Assembly: GCA_900770785.1 (NCBI GenBank)
Contig: CAAGLJ010000062.1
Span: 1 to 11,310, forward strand
Direction: 5' to 3'
DNA length: 11,310 nucleotides
Origin: Lachnospiraceae bacterium
GTDB taxonomy: Bacteria > Bacillota > Clostridia > Lachnospirales > Lachnospiraceae
The position numbers and the translations under genes were made by a program. The stretch's first letter is position 1, and each line of letters begins with the position of its first letter. The notes under the pieces were generated by a model. It was not told the origin of the DNA and did not search any database. It saw only the letters and a list, made by a program, of their open reading frames with translations. Positions 5,715-11,310 of the stretch are shown in pieces.

Positions 5715-6428
5715 ATGCCTCAAAAAATCATTCTCCTTTCCGGTGCCTCTGCTGTAGGAAAAACTACCGTCCTGAAAGCACTTATTCCTCTGTTTGATGG
5801 CTCTGGAAAAGAAGTATGCATCTGTAAAATCGACTGTTTAAAAACACAGGATCATCTGATTTACGAATCCCTTGGAATTCCCTGCGTGGTGGGCCTCAGT
5901 GAGGATATCTGTCCCGACCATTTCCTGGTTTCCAACCTTCCTGAACTGTGGAGCTGGAGTAACTCTTTAAAACGAAACACCCTTTTTATTGAAACTGCCG
6001 GTCTCTGCCACCGTTGCTCTCCTGCAACCGAAGCCATGCTTGCAGGCTGTGTTCTGGATGCTACCACAAGCTGCCGGGCCTTAAGCCAGCTTGGTCCCAT
6101 GCTGTCCGAAGCAGATTTTGTAGTGCTTAGTAAAATCGACTTGATTTCTCAGGCGGAGCAGGAAATCATTATTCACCAGATTCATGCAGAAAATCCCACT
6201 GCCGCCGTTTTCCCTATGGATGCTCTGACCGGCTATGGCGCCGGGCTGCTGGCCTACTGGCTGAAAAACCAGCCCCTCTGCTGCTCTTATGAAGGAGATC
6301 TGCTGCGCCATACCATGCCCAGCGGCGTCTGCTCCTATTGTGTAGGTGAGCAGCGGGTAGGCAGCGACTATCAGCAGGGTATTGTGGGAAAAATTTCCTT
6401 TGAGGAGGTGAAACCATGCAGTCCATAA
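5715..6428 (+). CDS. Cysteine-rich HypB/UreG/CobW-like GTPase
   Basis: A 237-residue cytoplasmic P-loop NTPase of the G3E type, the class whose members HypB, UreG and CobW load metals into enzymes. Motifs: Walker A GASAVGKTT at 10-18, a CICKIDC segment at 35-41 where G3E proteins have switch I, ETAG at 93-96 (G3), SKID at 139-142 (a variant of NKxD) and DALTGYG at 169-175 (G5-like). It holds 14 cysteines, including CHRC at 98-101 directly after G3, CC at 189-190 and CSYC at 206-209, suggesting metal or Fe-S binding. The start chosen follows AGGAGG by six bases; an in-frame TTG at 5652 lies upstream of the promoter and is rejected. It is the first gene of an overlapping three-gene operon. No hydrogenase or urease gene is in the window, so the client is unknown. 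Confidence 0.82.
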   Translation: MPQKIILLSGASAVGKTTVLKALIPLFDGSGKEVCICKIDCLKTQDHLIYESLGIPCVVGLSEDICPDHFLVSNLPELWSWSNSLKRNTLFIETAGLCHRCSPATEAMLAGCVLDATTSCRALSQLGPMLSEADFVVLSKIDLISQAEQEIIIHQIHAENPTAAVFPMDALTGYGAGLLAYWLKNQPLCCSYEGDLLRHTMPSGVCSYCVGEQRVGSDYQQGIVGKISFEEVKPCSP

Positions 6429-7159
6429 CCATCCTCCCGGGCTTTAACAAATCCTATCAGCCGGAAGGGTTCTCCTCCCTTACTCTGAAACCAGGGGAGT
6501 TATATACCATTGTAGGAAATACCGGCTCGGGAAAGAGCCGGTTAATCAAAGATATTGAACAGCTGGCCTGTGAGGATTCCATAACCGGAAGAAAAATCCT
6601 GCTGGACGGACAACCGGTTCCTATAGAAAAACGCCAGGAGTATGCCGCTAATCTGATTGCCCATCTGGGACAGAATATGCGCTTCGTTCTGGATTCTACT
6701 GTAGAGGATTTTCTTCTGCTCCACACCCGCTGCCGCCAGAAGGACATTCCTCCCTGCCAGGTTCTTGAGCTGACCAACCGTATTACCCCGGAACCAATCC
6801 GGGAAAAGCAGAAGCTGAATCAGCTTAGCGGCGGACAGACCCGGGCCCTGATGATTGCGGATATTGCTCTTATCTGTGACAGTCCCATCGTTCTTATTGA
6901 TGAAATTGAAAATGCCGGTATTGATAAGGAGGCTGCTCTTCTTCATCTGACCCGGCAGGATAAGCTGGTTTTAGTGGTGACCCATGATCCCCACACCGCT
7001 CTTATGGCCCCAAAAAGAATTATTATGGAAAAAGGTGGAATTACTGTTCTTCGTGAACGAACAAATCGTGAAGAAGAAATCTACCTCCAGCTTGGTCAGG
7101 CCTACCGCCTGCACCAGCAGTACCAAAATTTATTGCGAAAAGGAGAAACTCTGTTATGA
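6416..7159 (+). CDS. Stand-alone ABC-type ATPase
   Basis: A 247-residue ABC ATPase with all catalytic motifs: Walker A GNTGSGKS at 34-41, Q-loop Gln86, signature LSGGQ at 137-141, Walker B IVLIDE at 158-163 with Glu163, and His190 in VTHD. The tail (about residues 200-247) is charged and helical-looking. No permease gene lies in its operon: its neighbours are the GTPase (13-base overlap) and a soluble binding-protein-like gene (ATGA overlap). The D-loop region reads ENAGID rather than the usual SGLD. It has its own GAGGAGG seven bases before the ATG. It may act on proteins or cofactors in the cytosol, as SufC does, rather than in transport. Alternatively it could serve a permease encoded elsewhere. 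The function is inferred from context only. Confidence 0.85.
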   Translation: MQSITILPGFNKSYQPEGFSSLTLKPGELYTIVGNTGSGKSRLIKDIEQLACEDSITGRKILLDGQPVPIEKRQEYAANLIAHLGQNMRFVLDSTVEDFLLLHTRCRQKDIPPCQVLELTNRITPEPIREKQKLNQLSGGQTRALMIADIALICDSPIVLIDEIENAGIDKEAALLHLTRQDKLVLVVTHDPHTALMAPKRIIMEKGGITVLRERTNREEEIYLQLGQAYRLHQQYQNLLRKGETLL

Positions 7160-8079
7160 AAAATGTACTACTCTATTGGAACCACATCTGTATCCTGCAC
7201 AAGCAGGAGAAGGCCCATTTGGAAAAGCTGGCAAAACAGCTTCTGGCCGAAGGCATCACCCTGGAAGTACGCTATTTCGGCATGGGCTATCCCATGCATC
7301 TGTCTGAATATCTGGCAAGAGAGGATGCCCTCCTTCCAGACATTCTGGTATCTGCCGACCTGGAGGTGTTTGAGGATCAACGGATTTTTCATCGTTTTTC
7401 CGACTCTCTCCTGCCTGTGGCCCGGTGGATGCCGCTGCGCCCCAGTACAGCCCTGGATGCCATATGGCGTGATGAGACATTACTGCCTGTCCTCTCTATT
7501 CCCCTGGTATATTATACCCGAAATCCGGAAAGCTGCCATAAGCAGCCCTTATTTTCCCAAACCCGATTAGCTATCGGCGGAATAAACAATTCTGTCATAA
7601 AAACCGCCGTAAAGACGCTCTGGGAAAGGCAGGGAAAAGAGGCCGCCGGACGCTTTCTGGAAAACTGCCAGACGACAGATATGCCCATCGGTGCATATGG
7701 GCTGATACGCCAGAAAAAAGCGACCACAGCATTGGTTCCCTCCCTCTATGCTTTAAGAGCTGATGAACAGAACACCTTCATGGTACAGCCTATGGAAGGC
7801 CCCATGCTGCTGCCCTCTTTTTTAGCGGCAAGAAATACCCTTGCCCCGGATATCGCCCGGAGGATAATAGAAGGAATTCTTACTCCCGAGCTTTGTGAGT
7901 TTTATGCTAAAAATGGTGATCTGATTATGCACGTCGAAGGCTCTCACAGACCCAGCAGACAGGAAAGCTCCCATTACTTCACCCCTTCTGCCTCCTGGCT
8001 TTCTGCCCTTGACCCCTGTGCCTTCGACTCTCTCTACCAGGAAAAACTTCCCCAGGCCAAACTGAATTGGCTTTCTTAG
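7156..8079 (+). CDS. Solute-binding-protein-like cytosolic protein, function unknown
   Basis: A 307-residue protein that I associate, with moderate confidence, with sequences annotated as ABC substrate-binding proteins. It has no signal peptide: the N-terminus reads MKNVLLYWNHICILHKQEK, a short strand followed at once by a polar helix, so it should stay in the cytosol. His10, Cys12 and His15 form a compact N-H-x-C-x-x-H cluster that could bind metal. Other segments are EVRYFGMGYPMHLSEYLA (about 36-53), DILVSADLEVF (about 61-71), a GGINNS turn and a GSHRPSR stretch near the C-terminus. It starts in an ATGA overlap with the ATPase gene, with AGGAG ten bases upstream. It ends the operon, and a terminator follows within 65 bases. 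Overlap with an ATPase and a metal-type GTPase suggests that the three proteins work together. Confidence 0.7.
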   Translation: MKNVLLYWNHICILHKQEKAHLEKLAKQLLAEGITLEVRYFGMGYPMHLSEYLAREDALLPDILVSADLEVFEDQRIFHRFSDSLLPVARWMPLRPSTALDAIWRDETLLPVLSIPLVYYTRNPESCHKQPLFSQTRLAIGGINNSVIKTAVKTLWERQGKEAAGRFLENCQTTDMPIGAYGLIRQKKATTALVPSLYALRADEQNTFMVQPMEGPMLLPSFLAARNTLAPDIARRIIEGILTPELCEFYAKNGDLIMHVEGSHRPSRQESSHYFTPSASWLSALDPCAFDSLYQEKLPQAKLNWLS

Positions 8080-8139
8080 CCTCTGGCAATAATCACAGCC
8101 CCCCAGCTCCGGTTCAAGTGGAAAATACAGGGCAAAGAG

Positions 8140-8163
8140 GAAAGCCGCCATCCGGCGGCTTTC
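8140..8163. terminator. Bidirectional terminator between convergent operons
   Basis: A perfect ten-base stem GAAAGCCGCC/GGCGGCTTTC with an ATCC loop. On the plus strand it is followed by CTCTGCTTTTAT, and on the minus strand by CTCTTTGCCCTGTATTTT. It can therefore end both the GTPase operon and metE, which converge here. Confidence 0.85.
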
Positions 8164-8170
8164 TCTGCTT

Positions 8171-10459
8171 TTATACCTGATTTTTTCCTTCTGCTTCTTC
8201 TCTAAGCAGCTTTGCTGCCTCTACCATATGCTTAAGGCTTGGAAGGGTCTCCTCAATTCCTCTGGTTTTCAGTCCGCAATCCGGATTTACCCAGAGCTTG
8301 TCCGGCTCCACCTTTTTCAGCATTTTATCCAGCGTCAGCTTTATCTCCTCCACAGCAGGGATTCTGGGAGAATGAATATCATAAACACCAGGCCCTGTCT
8401 GTGTCTCAAAATGACTGTCCCTAATGGCATCCAAAAGCGTTAATTTGGATCGGGAAGCCTCAAAGGAGATAACATCTGCATCCATATGGTCAATATCCTT
8501 GATGATTTCATTGAACTCGCTGTAGCACATATGAGTATGGATCTGTGTCTCGGGCTTTACCCCACTGTGACACAGGCGAAAGGCAGGAATAGCCCAGTCC
8601 AGATATTCGCCATACCAGTCACTTCTGCGGATAGGCAGCTTTTCCTTTAATGCTGCTTCGTCTATCTGAATAATCCGAATGCCCGCCTTTTCCAGCTCCA
8701 GCACTTCCTCGCGAATGGCAATACCAATCTGGTAGGCCATTTCTTTTAAGGAAATATCTTCTCTGGGAAAGGACCAGTTTAAGATGGTCACTGGCCCCGT
8801 CAGCATCCCCTTTACCGGCTTCTGCGTCAGACTCTGTGCAAAAACAGAATATTCTACCGTAATAGACTTATTCCTTTTAATATCTCCAAAAATAATCGGC
8901 GGCTTTACGCAGCGGGTTCCGTAGGACTGCACCCAGGCTTTTTCAGTAAAAACATAGCCTTCCAGATTTTCCCCGAAAAATTCCACCATATCGTTTCGCT
9001 CATATTCCCCATGTACCAGTACATCCAGACCTATTTCCTCCTGCTGTCTGATACAAGCCTCGATAAAGGCATATATCTGCTTGTCGTAAGCTGCCTTATC
9101 GATCTCTCCCTTTTTATAGCTGCTTCTGTTCCTTTTCACCTCTGCGGTCTGTGGAAAGGAGCCGATGGTCGTGGTGGGAAACAGGGGCAGCTTAAATTCT
9201 TTCCTTTGAAGCTGTTTTCGTCTGCTTCTTTTTGGCACTCTGACAAAGCTGCTTTCGGAAAGGGCTTCCACACTCTCCCTCACCTTCTCATTCTGAAAGC
9301 ATCTGACAGCATGGACACTTTGCTGATTGAGCAGATATTCCTTTTCTCTGGTATAGTCCTCACATTCTATAAGGAAAGTAAGCTCCTTCAGCTCTTCCAG
9401 CTTTTCCAGTGCAAAGGAAAAATGCTTCCTGATTTTCTCCTCAAGCCGTACCTCATTCTCCAGAGTATAGGGAACGTGCAGCAAGGAGCAGGAGGTGGAT
9501 AAAACCACCTGCCCGGCCTGTGTCTGAATTTCCTTCAATGTACTTAACACCTTTTCATAATCACACTTCCAGATGTTCTTTCCATTTACCAGTCCGGCAA
9601 ATAAAAGCTTATCCTTTGGAAAGCCCTTTTGGGCTATCAACTCAAGGTTTTTTCTTCCCTCCAGAAAGTCCAGTCCGATTCCGTCCACATCCAGCTGAAT
9701 CAGATTTTCATAGCAGTCCCTTACATCCCCGAAATAGGTCTGCAGCAGAACCTTTATGCCATACTTTTCACTTAGCAGGTGTTGATAGAGCCTCTCAAAC
9801 AGATTAATCTCTTTTTCGGTCAAATCCTTTACCAAAGCAGGCTCGTCAAGCTGTACCCACTGAACACCCAATGTCGAAAATTTCTGTAAAATCTCCTGAT
9901 AGACCGGCACAATCTGCTGTACAAAATCTTCGGCATCTTTTCCCTCCTGATATCTGGCAAGGCTTAGGAAAGTAAAGGGTCCCACCAAAACCGGTTTTGT
10001 TTCCACTCCCTGCCTTCTGGCCTCCTCATATTCTTCAAAGGGCTTTCTTCCCGAAAGGGCAAGCTTCGTCTCTTCCCCCAACTCCGGCACCAGATAATGA
10101 TAATTGGTATTGAACCATTTCTTCATGGCCAAAGCCTGCACATCTCCCGCACTTCCCTGGTAGCCTCTGGCCATGGCAAAAAAGGTATCCAAATCATTTT
10201 GCTCCAGACTCCTGTAGCAGTCGGGAATGGCCCCCAGCAAAACAGCCATGTCCAAAACACCATCATAGAAGGAGAAGTCATTGGAGGAAATAAAGTTAAT
10301 TCCCTGTTCCTTCTGCCATTTCCAGTTCTCTTTTCTGATTTCTTTTCCTGCCTGTTCCAGTTCCTTTTGAGAAATCTCTCCCCGAAAATACTTTTCGGAA
10401 GCAAATTTTAATTCCCTTAATTTTCCTACTCTGGGAAAGCCTACTACTGCACTCTGCAT
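8171..10459 (-). CDS. metE: Cobalamin-independent methionine synthase
   Basis: A 762-residue enzyme that transfers the methyl group of 5-methyltetrahydropteroyl-tri-L-glutamate to homocysteine, the last step of methionine synthesis, without B12. The full two-domain length of MetE is present. The N-terminal half begins VVGFPRVGKLRELK; the catalytic C-terminal half begins near LFPTTTIGSFPQT. The zinc ligands are His643 and Cys645 (in HTHMC), Glu667 (in SFEAS) and Cys728 (in NPDCG), with the same spacing as E. coli His641, Cys643, Glu665 and Cys726. The start has CAGGAGGAG three bases upstream. The leader is short, with a candidate operator at 10472-10491. I see no SAM (S-box), T-box or cobalamin riboswitch signature. 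It appears to be a single-gene unit. Confidence 0.97.
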   Translation of the reverse strand: MQSAVVGFPRVGKLRELKFASEKYFRGEISQKELEQAGKEIRKENWKWQKEQGINFISSNDFSFYDGVLDMAVLLGAIPDCYRSLEQNDLDTFFAMARGYQGSAGDVQALAMKKWFNTNYHYLVPELGEETKLALSGRKPFEEYEEARRQGVETKPVLVGPFTFLSLARYQEGKDAEDFVQQIVPVYQEILQKFSTLGVQWVQLDEPALVKDLTEKEINLFERLYQHLLSEKYGIKVLLQTYFGDVRDCYENLIQLDVDGIGLDFLEGRKNLELIAQKGFPKDKLLFAGLVNGKNIWKCDYEKVLSTLKEIQTQAGQVVLSTSCSLLHVPYTLENEVRLEEKIRKHFSFALEKLEELKELTFLIECEDYTREKEYLLNQQSVHAVRCFQNEKVRESVEALSESSFVRVPKRSRRKQLQRKEFKLPLFPTTTIGSFPQTAEVKRNRSSYKKGEIDKAAYDKQIYAFIEACIRQQEEIGLDVLVHGEYERNDMVEFFGENLEGYVFTEKAWVQSYGTRCVKPPIIFGDIKRNKSITVEYSVFAQSLTQKPVKGMLTGPVTILNWSFPREDISLKEMAYQIGIAIREEVLELEKAGIRIIQIDEAALKEKLPIRRSDWYGEYLDWAIPAFRLCHSGVKPETQIHTHMCYSEFNEIIKDIDHMDADVISFEASRSKLTLLDAIRDSHFETQTGPGVYDIHSPRIPAVEEIKLTLDKMLKKVEPDKLWVNPDCGLKTRGIEETLPSLKHMVEAAKLLREEAEGKNQV

Positions 10460-10471
10460 AATCTCCTCCTG

Positions 10472-10491
10472 TTATCAAGTCTTAATGATAA
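10472..10491. promoter_or_regulatory. Candidate operator upstream of metE
   Basis: A perfect dyad TTATCA-N8-TGATAA placed between the predicted -10 box and the metE ribosome-binding site, where a bound repressor would block initiation. The owner is unknown. Confidence 0.45.
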
Positions 10492-10495
10492 AAAG

Positions 10496-10524
10496 AGTAT
10501 ATAGGCTCCCTTTAAAATTGGAAA
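10496..10524 (-). promoter_or_regulatory. Candidate promoter of metE
   Basis: On the minus strand TTTCCA (10519-10524, four of six) and TATACT (10496-10501, five of six) are 17 bases apart. It lies directly after the terminator at 10529-10572 and gives a leader of about 30 bases. Confidence 0.5.
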
Positions 10525-10528
10525 ATAC

Positions 10529-10572
10529 AAAAAAACAGAGGTTTGCCATAGTTTTAAACTATGATAAACCTC
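10529..10572 (-). terminator. Strong terminator between the MATE gene and metE
   Basis: On the minus strand GAGGTTT pairs with AAACCTC and, inside a two-base internal loop on each side, CATAGTT pairs with AACTATG; TG and seven T residues follow. It lies about 94 bases after the MATE stop. It either ends the MATE transcript or acts as an attenuator before metE. Confidence 0.88.
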
Positions 10573-10665
10573 CATTAATCATCTCAGCACTATTGCAAAA
10601 TTCTTTCAAATTCGTTTTATTGCACTGCTCTGTCCTTAAACGGACAGCTTTCCAGGGTTCGGTCT
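10573..10665 (-). other. Structured non-coding stretch after the MATE gene
   Basis: No gene is seen here. Two hairpins can form before the terminator: CTGTCC/GGACAG with a six-base loop (10630-10647), and a bipartite stem AGCA/TGCT plus TGCAA/TTGCA (10586-10629). It could be a 3' UTR of the MATE mRNA or the sensing part of a leader for metE. No known riboswitch core was recognised. Confidence 0.35.
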
Positions 10666-11310
10666 TTAAGCAGCGTTTTTCCAGGGCCCGCTCCTGTAAA
10701 AGAAAACCGACATTATGGTAGCCACGCTCCATCCAATGGGCCATGCACACCAGATACCGATATAACCCACCATACCGGAAAGCAAAATCGCCAAAACCAC
10801 TCGCAAAACCAGATCCGTAAAGGTGGATGCCATAAACTTCTTCATCATTCCTGCTCCCCGGAGCACCCCATCTGCCGTCAGCTTCAGTGCAGCCACAAAG
10901 TAGAAGGGGGAAACTATTTTCAGAAATTGTACCCCTGAGGTAAGAGCCGCAGAAGAGGGCTCATCCATAAAAAATTTAATCAAAACACCACCAGCCAGAA
11001 GATACAAGGCCACAAGGGGAATACAGATTATCCATACCAGCCTGACCCCCGCCCTGAATCCCGATTTTACTCTGGCTAACAGCCCTGCGCCAATATTCTG
11101 TGCCGCAAAATTGGATATTCCATTGCCCAGAGTGGTGAAGGAGGTTATGACCAGATTGTTCAGCTTGATCGCCGCTGCATAACCGGCGATTACCCCCGCT
11201 CCATACCCGTTAATTACTCCCTGAATAATGATATTTCCAATGGATATAAAGCTCTGCTGCAAGATGCTTGGTACAGCAATACGCAAAATCTTTCCAAACA
11301 GCTCCCAGGA
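10666..11310 (-). CDS. MATE family efflux protein, C-terminal part (cut by window edge)
   Basis: The reading frame is open to the right edge, so this is the last 214 or so codons of a multidrug and toxin extrusion transporter (normally about 440-460 residues, 12 membrane helices, driven by Na+ or H+). The visible part opens with KILRIAVPSILQQSFISIGN, typical of the start of the second six-helix bundle. It continues with hydrophobic helices containing TTLGNGISNFAAQNIGAG, a family-typical turn, and ADGVLRGAGMMKKFMAST. It ends with a short charged tail, YRSGPWKNAA. The substrate is unknown. It is followed by hairpins and a strong terminator before metE, so the two are probably separate units. 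Confidence 0.92.
   Translation of the reverse strand, partial: SWELFGKILRIAVPSILQQSFISIGNIIIQGVINGYGAGVIAGYAAAIKLNNLVITSFTTLGNGISNFAAQNIGAGLLARVKSGFRAGVRLVWIICIPLVALYLLAGGVLIKFFMDEPSSAALTSGVQFLKIVSPFYFVAALKLTADGVLRGAGMMKKFMASTFTDLVLRVVLAILLSGMVGYIGIWCAWPIGWSVATIMSVFFYRSGPWKNAA

Noticed and set aside
9011..9502. Plus-strand ORF of 163 codons
   Set aside because: It lies wholly antisense to metE, whose full-length frame and zinc ligands are unambiguous.
10460..10665. SAM, T-box or cobalamin riboswitch before metE
   Set aside because: None of the conserved cores (S-box, T-box GGTGG-type bulge, B12 box) could be found by eye on the minus strand.
1..11310. CRISPR arrays, insertion sequences, tRNA or rRNA genes
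   Set aside because: No spaced direct repeats, transposase-like reading frames, terminal inverted repeats or tRNA-like cloverleaf sequences were seen.

Overview
The window looks like a chromosomal segment of a low- to mid-GC anaerobic member of the Clostridia, most likely Lachnospiraceae. The basis is strong AGGAGG ribosome-binding sites, TTGACA/TATAAT promoters, tightly packed operons with hairpin-plus-T-run terminators, and families typical of gut Clostridia (a DUF3793 protein beside a flavodoxin, CsoR, a compact NitT/TauT-type importer). Assignments rest on reading motifs and on recall of families; no search was run.

Layout. Positions 1-1153 (minus strand) hold a copper-homeostasis pair: csoR with its own terminator, then a P1B-type metal ATPase cut by the left edge. 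The ATPase promoter carries a CsoR-type palindrome between its -35 and -10 boxes. Positions 1154-2235 (minus) hold a flavodoxin followed by a DUF3793 protein. Positions 2249-5623 (minus) hold a Crp/Fnr-family regulator followed by a lipoprotein, permease and ATPase of an ABC importer. Positions 5658-8079 (plus), divergent from the regulator, hold a three-gene overlapping operon: a cysteine-rich HypB/UreG/CobW-like GTPase, a stand-alone ABC ATPase and a solute-binding-like protein without a signal peptide. A bidirectional terminator at 8140-8163 separates this operon from metE (8171-10459, minus), the B12-independent methionine synthase. A MATE efflux protein (10666-11310, minus) runs off the right edge.

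The most interesting feature is a shared operator, TAGTTAG-N6-CTAACTA (exact or near-exact). It occurs three times: before the regulator/importer operon, before the divergent GTPase operon, and before the flavodoxin/DUF3793 operon. Each copy overlaps or directly follows the predicted -10 box. This ties nine genes in three transcription units into one apparent regulon, probably repressed by the local Crp/Fnr protein. The importer, the metal-type GTPase, an ABC ATPase with no membrane partner, a cytosolic binding-protein-like factor and a flavodoxin together suggest uptake and intracellular handling of a metal or cofactor precursor with low-potential electron supply. The substrate and function cannot be read from the sequence.
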